NCBI RefSeq assembly: GCF_032854445.1
Contig: NC_088303.1
Coordinates: 7,695,501-7,759,500 of the forward strand
DNA length: 64,000 bases
Direction: 5' to 3'
DNA from: Liolophura sinensis
Taxonomy: Eukaryota; Mollusca; Polyplacophora; Chitonida; Chitonidae
The notes beneath the pieces are model-generated. The model worked only from the letters and a program-made list of their open reading frames with translations, made no database searches and was not told the origin of the DNA. Positions 1 through 11,726 of the stretch are shown here, piece by piece. The position numbers and the translations under genes are program-made. Within the stretch, counting starts at the first letter, position 1; each line of letters begins with the position of its first letter.

Positions 1-714
1 TTTTCATAGTTTAGTACACATTCATTGTAATTATTCATGGCCGATTTGACAGTCTGTTAAGAAATACACGTCAAATATTTTGCGCGCGTGTTTTGGCGGA
101 TTTATTAAAATAGTCCAGTCGATATTATAGAATAATTATTACAATCAAATGGATCTTTCAGGCAAATAAACTGTTACATGTAAATCCAAAAGGATGCGAC
201 TGAACCAAAGCATTAATGACTAAAACGTATATCCTTCCGAATTGCACAAACCTGGCTGCAAGGAATAAATGGTTACGGCTAAACACAACTTCAAGACAGA
301 TGACAGAAGTAAAAAAAGTCATTAACACCTGGAAATAAAATGTGATTTTCATGATCTACGAGAGGGAGTAAAATAGGTATTTAATTTATCATCGACTGAA
401 AGCACATACGATTTGCCCAATCGGTTTAAAATGCCTTGCAGATGCAAGATGGTTCTGGACGCAGATCGAAGGCTCCGGAGGGGTTGTACTGTGACTTTCT
501 TCTCAACTGGCGATTATATCAGCAGCATTTTGAACGCTTGATTCAAGCTCAACTTTGAAAACAAAGAAACATATCATGAATGCCGCAATGGAAAAACAGA
601 GCCTAAGCGCTCTAAGCAATTAAAAGAGAAGATAACACATATACCTGTGGCCAAGTTCTCAGCTCAGGGGCATCTCACCAATGTTGTCGCTTTGACCTTT
701 TTGCTTGGTCGTAC
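1..714. other. No recognisable feature
   Basis: AT-rich sequence with only short open frames. No splice-flanked conserved coding segment or repeat is recognised. Confidence 0.5.
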
Positions 715-1016
715 ATGGGAAGGTCTGTCAGAAAAATGCGGATGGTCGTTATTTTCCCCATAGCTGTATTCAAATTCGTCCCATGCACCGTAATGGTGGA
801 GGGCGTCGCATAAATTAAATATTCATTCCTTATTAACGATCTTGAAACGATGTTTTACGTACAAATACAATGTGTTACGAACCTCTGGCTGTATGTGGGA
901 AGGCCTGCAGCAACCTGCGGATGGTCGTGGGTTTTCTCTCACCATAATGCTGTACGCCGTCCTATTAGTGAAACATTCCTGAGTACGGCGTAAAACTTCA
1001 ATTAAACAAATAAATT
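715..1016 (+). mobile_element. Two degenerate SINE 3' fragments
   Basis: Segments near 715-815 and 880-1016 match the body and tail of the SINE seen complete at 54403 and 63141: a CTGCGGATGGTCGTGG-like body followed by a GAGTACGGCGTAAAAC-like tail and an A-rich end with AAATAAAT. The tRNA-like heads are missing or unrecognisable. The second fragment abuts the TA microsatellite. Confidence 0.6.
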
Positions 1017-1023
1017 TAAATAT

Positions 1024-1202
<179 letters not shown>

Positions 1203-1320
1203 GAGTCAGTGTCTGGCCTACAAACATGTTTACAATCAAACCATCCAGAATTTTCTTTACTTTAGTGTATAAATATGGCTACTGTCAACCTGTTCGCCCT
1301 GAGAAGTTACACATTCACAG

Positions 1321-1606
1321 GCAGGTGAGGAATAAACTATCGCCAGCGTACCGTGCCCACGACGGCTTGTCATCCTGTCATCCGTCGATTGAGGAATTCC
1401 TCATAACTGTGGACTCTGTATTTACGTGGACTGACTCGTCGTTGGAAGCCGGTATATTCCATCCGGATTTGGAGGCTATCTTCAGTAAGATATATATGCC
1501 CTTCGTGAAATTATCGGTGAATAAAGCTCAAACTAGAGGAATCAAAGATCAGTACTTCATTCATAAAATTAAATCTGAACTTAACAGAGAAAACATTGGC
1601 AGATAA
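1321..1606 (+). CDS. Possible terminal coding exon of an unidentified gene
   Basis: An open frame with balanced amino-acid composition runs to a TAA at 1604-1606. It could begin after an acceptor-like ACATTCACAG at 1311-1320. A canonical AATAAA lies at 1732-1737, giving a short 3' UTR. The peptide contains the stretches HPSIEEFLITVDSVF and HPDLEAIFSKIYMPF, which look like ordinary globular protein. I do not recognise the family. Any upstream exons would lie before the SINE/TA block or outside the window. A spurious open frame is possible. Confidence 0.25.
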
Positions 1607-1689
1607 CCTCTCCGAATGGATAATCCCCTGGGCAAGTTCAAACTTTATTATATGATATGTAATTTGTAACTAGGACTGATCACTATGTC

Positions 1690-1855
1690 TTAATCTACCT
1701 GCGTGTACATGTAGCTGTCGTAAGATGTTGAAATAAAATTATATATATATATGTTATTTTCATATTTCTTGAAAATAACATGAAGTTTGAAACTGCAGTT
1801 GGAATATAACAGAATGTAGAAAGTTGAGAAGCCGTTTTATTATTTTTTCTCATAT

Positions 1856-1924
<69 letters not shown>

Positions 1925-1925
1925 C
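1690..1925. repeat. Second (TA)n microsatellite region
   Basis: A short TA run at 1740-1752 and a longer, once-interrupted run at 1852-1917 flank about 100 bp of unique DNA. Confidence 0.9.
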
Positions 1926-1929
1926 ATAC

Positions 1930-2635
1930 ACTCCGTTCTGAGTGAAGAATAATTTAACTGCAGATAAAGAACAAATGCAATAGGTCAGGGGTTCGCAAAC
2001 AAGCAGAATTTGGGAACCTACTCCTCTTAGAGTGGGGCCTTTACTTTAGCAGGAAACAGGTGTGTTGATACCGGGATGTTAATGCGAGAACTAAAACCCT
2101 GTAAAAAGTAACCGGTGAAATCTGATATTTTGTTAAATCAGCATTCCTTTGAATTTGATGGCAAATCTGCGAACACCGGATTGGCCAGTACTTGAAAAGG
2201 TTGCAGTATGTGCAACTTACCTAGATGCCGATATGGCTTTCGTAGAACGGTTCGTCTGTCGGGAATAAGTGTTCACATCGTAGAAATTCCAAGACTTATA
2301 TTCACTTTGGGCTAAGGCGTGTCTGTAGCGAACAATTGTCTTTCTGAAGGTGTTAACTGCAATGTTTGGTGATGCTATCCTTTGATGTTATAATATCGAC
2401 ACATCTGATCGATATTCCTGGAAAACTTTTGCAACACAAAACGCTGCGATCAAAAAGTTTTGACAATATCAATTACTCCATGTGTGGCATAACCATCCCA
2501 GCAGACTTAGCCACTTCGCCAGTCTAACAGAGATGCTAATACAAATAAATCCATACACAGGTGAGGCGATCACGAGTGAAAGATAGAGATTGCGTAACTC
2601 TTGATGCATCAGCACCGCAACCATTGGAAAAACTC
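1930..2635. other. No recognisable feature
   Basis: Unique sequence without supported coding exons or repeats. Confidence 0.4.
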
Positions 2636-2649
2636 GGTTGAATCTTAAA

Positions 2650-3118
2650 TATAATTATGTAGGACATGTATATCACGATTTCTATCCTCAAGCCGTAAAA
2701 CATAATTATGTAGGACATGTACATCACGAGTTCTATCCTCAAACCTTAAAACATGATTATGTAGGACATGTACATCACGAGTTCTATCCTCAAGCCGTAA
2801 AACATAATTATGTAGGACATGTACATCACGAGTTCTATCCTCAAGCCGTAAAACATAATTATGTAGGACATGTACATCACGAGTTCTATCCTCAAGCTGT
2901 AAAACATAATTATGTAGGACATGTACATCACGAGTTCTATCCTCAAGCCGTAAAACATGATTATGTAGGACATGTAAATCACGAGTTCTATCCTCAAACC
3001 TTAAAACATGATTATGTAGGACATGTACATCACGAGTTCTATCCTCGAACCGTAAAACATGACTATGTGGGACATGTATATCACGATTTCTGCCCTCGAG
3101 TCGTAAAATATAAAAGAC
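2650..3118. repeat. 51-bp minisatellite, about 9 copies, frame-preserving
   Basis: A 51-bp unit (core ATTATGTAGGACATGTACAT ... TTCTATCCTCAA) is tandemly repeated. Because 51 is divisible by three, an open frame of 167 codons spans 2638-3141 on plus (17-residue unit with the core NYVGHVHHEFYPQ). The minus strand is open too, over 2746-2997. Terminal units are more diverged than internal ones, as expected for array homogenisation. There is no signal peptide, splice context or known domain, so I call it a repeat, not a gene. Confidence 0.85.
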
Positions 3119-3849
3119 TACAGCTTAGAGAGAAAAAGTAAAGTAATGAAATCAGTTTGCCAAATAGTTACACGTTCACCTCAGTTGTATGTAGGGTTTT
3201 ATTGTTTATGAAAATGCGTCAATGGCAACAATTTACACGTCCCTTAGCACCAGGACTAACAATTCAGCTGTGTTAATTTCAATTTATTAGATGTCACTGG
3301 CCTGGATTTATACTCAAAACGCTGCGTTGTCATCACATTTGACGTAATGAAACATGAAAGACATGCAAAGGGGCCAGGAGTCTGGAATTCTTGCGATTGT
3401 GCATGTTGATTTATTACATTAAAAATTCAAACTTTTTGAAGTTATGATAGGGACGCTCTAGTACCTTGATGCCGCGTATTAGCAATTATGAAAGTCCTCA
3501 CTGCATGATTAGAGGCCAAACTGTTGCACAGGACACACGTCTTTCGAGCAGGTTGAAACCACAGTTTTTTGCAGGATAGTATTTAACCGACATGACGCCG
3601 TGACATCTCCTGATTTGCTGTGGTAACGCCACTGGTCGAGCAAATTCTCTTCATACTTTCGATGCAGAAGCCTTGAAAAGATGTCAAAATGCGTCAATCA
3701 TACATACACTTGGATTTATACATGATGTGTATATTGGGTGTCTTAACTTGGGGTTAGCCATGCTCATTACATCTGCATGATGCCTTTATGAACAGTTGCA
3801 ATCAAAGCGCGACTGAGATACTTGTTTAATTTTTATTTGACCTGGATCT

Positions 3850-4120
3850 CATTCATGGACCACGAATTTGAACTTTGATATGGAATTCATGCCTGGAATA
3901 TCCACTGTCTGCTCGGCATCATTAAAAACTGATGACCGCTTCTCTCTTGTGTGTTACCCGCTTTATTTCCTATTTGTATAATTTCTTACATACTTTTGTT
4001 TTTGGGAGCTAGTGTTAAACGTTGTTTTGGAAATGGATCTTGCGATTATCGACTTGGAACGCCCTTCAGGGACCACGAATGGTATACGAATGTGAGACAA
4101 GACGCTTATATGTATATGGT
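3850..4120 (+). repeat. Left arm of a ~265-bp inverted repeat pair
   Basis: This segment recurs in reverse complement at 5131-5398 with high similarity; both can be read as an open frame containing KRCFGNGSCDYRLGTPF. A short sequence GGACCACGAAT occurs at both ends of the segment (near 3857 and 4070), and its counterpart occurs at both ends of the other arm. It is probably a short interspersed element of unknown class. Confidence 0.7.
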
Positions 4121-4434
4121 TTATTTTGAGCTTTTCTTGTTGCTTTAAGCATAAAGTTATGGTAGGATACAAATTTGTAGATCTGATTTTAAGAGACACT
4201 TTAATACGTTGATTCTACGTTCCACTCCAGGGTAGTGTGCAAATGTCAACATTCTATGAGGCAGCACCGGTACACGTGTATACTGTAAAATAGGAGAAGG
4301 ACTAATGAAGGACTAATAAATCCCTTATGCACTTATGTATATAACTCACTTATACACTGTTTATCACAGCTCTTTATCATAAGACTCCTGGTCAACGTTA
4401 GCTCCTGTAAAACACGTGTGTTTACTTCACACAC

Positions 4435-4530
4435 TCCCATTGGTGGCTTCCTCCATCCACGGTACACTCACCTCCACCGGGTAAGTGAAAAGTTTCTGAG
4501 TGTGGCGTCAAACAAAAATCAAAGACTCAT
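4435..4530 (+). mobile_element. Degenerate SINE tail fragment
   Basis: Weak match to the SINE tail: GGGTAAGTGAAAAGTTTCTG followed by AGTGTGGCGTCAAAC. The head is missing. Confidence 0.4.
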
Positions 4531-4879
4531 GTCTCTGTGTCATTTGTATATCAGTCAATCCATTTCGCACTTACAGCACCCTCCAATATAGGCCTCTCTT
4601 TATTCATGCAGTGCTACAAAGCTAAGACAATTATTGATAATCAATCCATTTTGATCGAATCAACCTGTGAATAAATGAGTCAAACAGGTCAAGTTGACAT
4701 TGGTGGGACACGTCGGAAACACAAATGCATTTCACTGGAAGCCCAGTTGCTGGACCATAATATCAATATCACTTCAATATCACGTCTTACAGTTTTTTTT
4801 TCAACTGCCAGTCGAGTCTAATCAAACATAATCTAACCGGGAAAATATAACCGGGATAGCAGTTGTTAACATACTACAT

Positions 4880-6830
4880 AAAACTATGTATACATCCCTG
4901 GGCAAAGAAGACACATAAACCTCTACAGATAAGCCTGGGGGATATACAAAACCCCACTTACACCCAAGGTGTAAAAAACAACCTCTACAGATATGCATGG
5001 CGGATATATGAAACCCCACTGGCACCTAAGGTGTAGACAATAACCCCTACAGATATCCATGGGGGGATATGCAAAACCTTACTGACACCCAAGGTGTAGA
5101 AAATTACCTCTACAGATATGTATGGGGGGTATATAAATATAAGCGTCAAGTCCGACATTCCTATACCATTCGCAGTCCGTAAAGGGCGTTCCAAGTCGAT
5201 AATCGCAAGATCCATTTCCAAAACAACGTTTAACACTAACTCCCAATGACAAAGGTATGTAAGAAATTATACAAATAAGAAATAAAGCCGGTAACACACA
5301 AGAGAGAAGCGGTCATCAGTTTTTAATGATGCTGGGCAGACAATGAATATTCAAGGCATGAATTCCATATCAAAGTTCAAATTCGTAGTCCGTGAATGTA
5401 AAAGCCTACAGACCCCCAAGGTGTATGAAATAAGAGGGGATATATAAAACCTTACTGGGACTCATGGTGTATAAACCAACCTCTACAAATATGCCTGAGG
5501 AGATGCATAAAACCCTACTGACACCCAAGGTGTAGACAATAACCTCTACAGATATGCATGGGCGATGTATAAAACACCACAGACACACAAGGTGTAGAAA
5601 ATAACTTGCACAGATATGCATGAGGGGATACATAAAACCCTTCAGACACCCAAGGTATAGGAAATAATTTGCACAGATGTGCAAGAGGGGATATATAAAA
5701 CCTTATTGAAACTTAAGGTGTAGAAAAAACCTTTAGAGACATGCATGAGGGGATACATAAAACCCTACTGACACCCAGTACGTAGAAAATACCCTCCACA
5801 GATATGCATGGGATATGTATAAGACCCCAATGACACTCAAGGTGTAGAACATAGCCTCCACATATCGACATGAGGGTACATATAAAACTCCACTGACACC
5901 CAAGGTGTACAAAATAACCTCTACAGGTATGCATGAGGGGATATATAAAACCTTTCAGACACCCAAGGTGTAGGAAATAACTTGCACAGATGTGCAAGAG
6001 GGTATATATAAAACCTTATTGAAACACAAGGTGTAGAAAACAACCTCGACAGATATGCATGAGGGGATACTTAAACGCTACAAACACTCAAGATGTAGAA
6101 AATAACCCCTACAGATATGCATGGAGGATATATAAAGCCCCACTGGCACCCTTGGCGAAGAAAATAACCTCCACATATCGACGTGAGGGGATATATTAAA
6201 CCCCACTGACACCTAAGGTGTAAAAAATAACCTCTACAGACATGCACGGGGGATATATAAAGCCCTACTAACATCCAAGGTGTAGAAAACAACCTCCACA
6301 CATATACAAAACCCCACTGACACCCAAGATGTAGAAACCAATGTATGGGGATATACAAAGCCTCACTGACACCGCCTACAGATATGCCTGAGGAATACAC
6401 AAAACCCCACTGACACCTAAGGTGAAAAAATAACCACACAGATATAAATGAGGGGATATATAAAAACCCTACAGGCACCTTAGGTGTAGAAAACAACCTC
6501 CACGGATATGCATAAGGGATATATAAAAAATAACCTCTACAGACATGCATGGTTGATATAAAAACCCTACAGACACCAAAGGTGAAGAAAATAACCTCCA
6601 CAGATGTATATGAGGGGATGTATAAAACACTACAGACACTCAAAGTGTAGAAATAACTGACACAGCTATGCATGAGGGGTTAAATAATACCGTACTGACA
6701 CTCAAGGTGTAGAAAATAACCTCTACAGACATGCGTGGAGGCATATACATTGTATAAAACCCTACTGATACCCAAGGTGTAGGAAATAACTTGCACAGAT
6801 ATGAAAAAAAACCTCTACGGACCTGCAGGA
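4880..6830. repeat. ~62-bp satellite block (phase 1)
   Basis: About 30 degenerate copies of a ~62-bp unit built from ACACCCAAGGTGTAGAAAAT, AACCTCTACAGATATGCATG and a GGATATATAAAACCCCACTG-type segment. Many copies have internal deletions, and the block is interrupted at 5131-5398 by the inverted-repeat arm. The long minus-strand frames here are translations of the repeat. Confidence 0.85.
5131..5398 (-). repeat. Right arm of inverted repeat pair, inserted in satellite
   Basis: Reverse complement of 3850-4120 with scattered substitutions. Satellite units lie on both sides, so this element either inserted into the array or was surrounded by it. Confidence 0.7.
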
Positions 6831-8580
6831 GCCAGCAGGGTACATAAATCTCAACAACCATGCACAGGTTACCGGGATATATAAACCTCTCAAAACATGC
6901 ACAGGCCAGTGGGATACATAAACCTCTACAGACATGCACGGTCCAGTAGGTTATATAAACCTCTACAGCCATGCACGGGCCAGTAGGATACACAAACATT
7001 CACAAACATGCACGGGCCAGTGGAATACATAAACCTTTACACACATACACAGGCCAATAGAATAAATAAACCTTTAGAGGCAAGCACGGACCAGTGGAAT
7101 ATATAAACCTTTACAGACATGCACAGGCCAGTAGGATACATAAACCTTTACAGACATGCACAGTAGCATATATAAAGCTCTACAGACATGCACTGGCCAG
7201 TGGGATACATAAACCTTTACAGACATGCATGGGCCAGTGGGATACATAAACCTCTACAGCCATTATTAACGTGCCAGTGGGATACATAAATATGTACAGA
7301 CGGCATATACTAGGGGGTACATAAATATTTACAGACATGCACGGGCCAGTGGAGTGCATAAACTTCTACAGACATGCACAGGTTAGTGGGATACATAAAG
7401 CTTTACAGACATGCACGGGCCGGTGGAATACATAAATATTTACAGACATGCACGGGCCAGTGGGATATATAAACTTCTACAGACATGCACAGGTCAGTGG
7501 GATACATAAAGCTTTACAGACATGCACGGGCCGGTGGAATACATAAATATTTACAGACATGCACGGGCCAGTGGGATATATAAACTTCTACAGATATGCA
7601 CAGGTCAGTGGGATACATAAACCTCTACAGACATGCACGGGCCAGTGGGATACATAAACCTCTACAGCCATGCACGGGCCAGTGGGATACATAAACCTCT
7701 ACAGACATGCACGGGCCAGTGGGATACATAAACGTCTACAGACATGCACGGGCCAGTGGGATACATAAACCTCTACAGACATGCACGAGCCAGTGGGATA
7801 CATTAATCTTTACTGACATGCACTGAACAATGGGATGCATAAACCTTAACAGACATGCAGTGGAATGCATAAGCCTTTACAAACGTGCACGGGCCAATGC
7901 GATACATAAACCTCTACAAACATGAAGCGGCCATTGGGATACATGAACCTTTACTGACATGCACGGGCCAGTAGGATACATACATCTCTACAGACATGCA
8001 CAGGTTAGTGGGATACATAAAGCTTTACAGACATGCACGGGCCGGTGGAATACATAAATATTTACAGACATGCACGGGCCAGTGGGATATATAAACTTCT
8101 ACAGACATGCACAGGTCAGTGGGAGACATAAACCTTTATAGGCATTCACCCGCCAGTGGGATACATAAACCTTTACAGTCATGTACGGGCCAGTAGGATA
8201 CATACACCTCTGCAGACATGCACGGGCCAGTGGAATACAGATATATTTACAGACATGCACGGGCCAGTGGGATACATAAACCTCTACAGACATGCACGGG
8301 CCAGTGGGATACATAAACCTCTACAGACAAACACGGGTCAATAGGATGTATACACCTCTGCAGAAATTCGTGAGTGGATTCATAAAACTCTGAGCATCGC
8401 TATGGGAATAAAAAATACATTTCAGCATATATGTCATACATGTGTCAGTAGGATACATATACCTTTCCAGACCTGCACGGGCCAGTAGGACACATAAACC
8501 TTTACAGATATTGATTTGTTAGCAGAATACATACATATACTCATCTACAGACATTAATGGGTCAGCAGGATACATAAACG
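6830..8580. repeat. 37-bp satellite block (phase 2) with trimeric higher-order unit
   Basis: Around 45 copies of a 37-bp unit with the core ATAAACCTCTACAGACATGC followed by ACGGGCCAGTGGGATAC. It shares the core AACCTCTACAGAYATGCAY with the preceding 62-bp block, so the two arrays have a common ancestor. A three-unit higher-order repeat (variants AAAGCTTTACAG, AAATATTTACAG, AAACTTCTACAG in order) occurs at about 7385-7490, 7495-7605 and 8005-8110. Confidence 0.9.
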
Positions 8581-8589
8581 TCTCAAATT

Positions 8590-8700
8590 TTCCGATTTCC
8601 GTGGATTTCTCTCGAGCTCTGTCCGCATTCCTTCCGCCAAAATGCTGGCCGCAGTCGTCTATTAAAGTGGAATATTCTTGAAATCAATAAATAAATAAAC
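8590..8700 (+). mobile_element. SINE 3' fragment
   Basis: Contains AATGCTGGCCGCAGTCGTCT, GTGGAATATTCTTGAAATCA and a terminal AATAAATAAATAAA, matching the 3' half of the SINE family in this window. Confidence 0.65.
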
Positions 8701-8799
8701 TCATGTCTTTTCGCCGCGTTATGTCGTTCAAAACTCGCGAGACTCCTGGGTGGGGAGATATTATGACCACGATGGACTGATGTAATCATCCATGTGGAA

Positions 8800-10990
8800 T
8801 GTCACACAAACCTAACAACTTGTGGCATTAATTAACTTCTGAATCGTGGATAGAATAATTTAGGTTTACTTTTATATCCAAACGTTTTAAGCGACAGATA
8901 GAGCCATATATTACAAGACTTACAGTACACACCAGCGTTATCATTGACAAATTGTAACACGTAACCAGTGAAATACAACCTCTTTCCAATTTACCTCAGT
9001 TAGGTTTTTATTTTAACTTTTCAGGTGAAAGCTTATATACTACCAAATCACTGCCCCCTAGCCCCATGGCTTAAGCAGAATTAGGTTTTAAAAAGGCAGT
9101 GATGTTAATTGCAATTTACTAGATGTCACTGATCTAACATTACTGAAAATGACAATAATGAACGAGCGACTATATATTCATCTGGACGATATGTAGTAAG
9201 GCTTTATCACCAAATGAATGAACGATACATTTAACACCATACTCACTGTACACGTACTTGTACCATGCAATTCAGCAGATATAGTGTGCAGTATATCTTA
9301 GATCGACATCCAAACCCCAACCTGACAGAGATGTTACATTTTCTTTGGTACATTTAACCTAGAGGGAATCGAACGGGTAGTCAATTTTTGGCCGCATCAG
9401 TTATACTAAATTTCCCTAAGGAAAGCAATGTACCATACTCATAAATGTACGCCTCACCTTTCAGTAACAAGATATAATGAGTATGTGTCCTTATCGATCA
9501 ATTCATTCAAATTTGACTACGTGGAATTACCTTGAGATGCACGTTGTTTTGTTTGTTTGTTTTTTTGGGGGTTTTTTTTTCTTTTTTTGGCGAGTGTTTT
9601 CCATCAGCAATATGCAAGAATTTTACTCATATCTGACTGTTAGACACTTCAATTTTCTGCCTTTTGCTTTGGGCAGACAGACTGGGCTAGACTCATGTGT
9701 GACAGAAGGAAAACAGTTGTTAGTGTTGTGACTGTTTTGATTTGGATATAGGACTGAGATAGAGGATCGTTGTACACTCGTTTGTGACAGAAAGGAAACA
9801 GTTGTTAATGCTGTGACCGTCAGCCATGTCGTGAATATCTTAGTGAAGGAGAGTCTCATTGCTCAGAATTTCCATCACACCAAGGCATTCCTTGGTGAGG
9901 ATTTTTGAGGCGATTTGTAAAGGTCGTTTTTCTAGTGCAGGAGGAATTGTTTTGGAAGTTGTTGCGATCTGTGTTACTGTTATGTATCAAAGGAAGTGTG
10001 TCGGGTTTACATATATCATTCGTGGAGAGCTAGGTAGTTCTTGTGACAAACACCTGAGGAATGAACCATTCTACCCACTCACTCAACAATCCGCTCTCCT
10101 GTTTTCCTTCTGCCGCCATGGCGAATGGGACATCATAATCCCCCCCAATAAAAAGTCATAATTCCCCCAAAATAAAAAGTCACAAACCTACCCACGTACG
10201 ACTCATGAAGTGTGCAAAAGTCTGTTTTATAGGTTATAACGGATATGCAGAGTAAATGTCTGGCGTGTTCCTCATGGAAAACACTCTAAAAAAATGTAGT
10301 TTTCGTACATGTCAAGAAAATCTCTTCAACTGGGACAGATCTTATACTGATTGGTGGATATTGTAATTCACAAAGACAGCATCGAATTCACTAGTTTTTT
10401 TTTTGGGGGGGGGGGGCGTGCGCATGGGTTCCCTTTTCTTTTTATTAAATTGTAACATGAGATCTGTTTGTTAGGCCGATCCAAGAAGTCTTTCTACGGG
10501 TTTATTATTTACAAGGAAATTCTAAATGGCAGATGACTCACAGTAGCTCATAAGATGGAACCGTTCGTTCCAAATCTTCCCGCAAAGCGTTTAAAACATA
10601 TTAGCAAGAAGAGCATCAAATATGTGACTAACGATATTTAGAACTCTGTACAGAGAGAATCAAACAGGAACAATGCGACATGAAATTAGAACTAACCTCT
10701 GAACAAAACAACACGACATGAAGTTAGAACTGATCTCTGAACAAAACAACACGACATGAAGTTAGAACTAACCTCTGAACAAAGGCTGCATGGGTCTCCC
10801 CTTCAATAGAAGAATGTTTACCACCGTCTACCCACCATCTATGTCCCTCTTATCATGTTACTTACGCGCTTTAAGTATTCATCTCTTTACCACTGATGCA
10901 TTGTTATGTCATGCAATCTGTCTATCGGCCTAGAGAGACGGTCTATCATTGTAGGCACACCGGTTTCCTTTACCTATTAAACTGACCGCC
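8800..10990. other. Intergenic, no supported gene
   Basis: Holds simple-sequence tracts (T/G-rich at 9548-9592 and 10396-10418), two similar GTGACAGAARGRAAACAGTTGTTA-type segments near 9700 and 9785, and a ~45-bp unit repeated about 2.4 times at 10680-10790. Open frames of up to 100 codons (for example 9859-10161) have no recognisable domain. Confidence 0.5.
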
Positions 10991-10999
10991 ATCTTAAGT

Positions 11000-11282
11000 T
11001 TTATTATTTATTTGTGTTTTACGTCGTACTCAAAAATATTTCACTTAAACGACGGCGGCCAGCACTGAGGTAGGACACGAGGCAGACGAGCCTGAAGGTT
11101 GCTGGAAGGCCTTCGCCCCGTCCGACCAAAGAGGAAGCCAGCATGAGGTTGACCTCATACAGACGGCATTGGCATTGTTCTTGGGTAATTCTGCTGCGCT
11201 AGCACGCCTATCGCTTGGCCACGTGGGCTCCTGGGTCATTGTGCTGCGCTAGCATGTTAACCACACGGCACGGAGACCCCGC
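11000..11282 (-). mobile_element. SINE, near full length, minus strand
   Basis: In reverse complement it reads head, body (CTGGCTTCCTC, GCAACCTTC), GGCCGCCGTCGT, AAGTGAAATATTTTTGAGTA and a terminal AAATAAATAATAA. The head region contains a partial duplication of a segment near CTAGCGCAGCA (around 11190 and 11250). Confidence 0.75.
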
Positions 11283-11584
11283 CTAAACGTATAAGTGAAA
11301 ACTTCATGAATTTGACTCAAATCGCTATCAAATAAATATAAACAGTCTGGTAGTTCCTGGAAGCACTCCGTGTGTTGTTAACTTTGTCATTCATGAACTT
11401 CCATGCTGGCTCCATAATATATACGACATTATCATGACATATTCATGATCACATTAATTACTTCCACATTTCTTGACGGTATCCGTTATTAGGCGACCTT
11501 TACTCTACATACGTTTGGCAGGTACCTATCGAAGGTTGGTGGTTGACTCGAAACATCCGGACATCCAGATCTACTCCACCCATT

Positions 11585-11662
11585 AACATGACTGCCTTCA
11601 CATAAGTTAACAATTCTTGAATACGGCGTTAAACATCAATTAAATAAATACATAAATAAATT
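11585..11662 (+). mobile_element. SINE tail fragment
   Basis: Ends with TTCTTGAATACGGCGTTAAA and an AAATAAATACATAAATAAAT-type tail, immediately downstream of the PLBD stop codon with respect to the gene's direction. Confidence 0.6.
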
Positions 11663-11726
11663 TACTGAATACTAAAAAAACTACCAATTTTTTTGTGTTT
11701 TTTGTTTTGGTTTCTATCCATTTTAA

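Noticed and set aside
5406-6999. Minus-strand frames of 90-200 codons in the satellite
   Set aside because: Translations of degenerate satellite units, with no splice or domain support.
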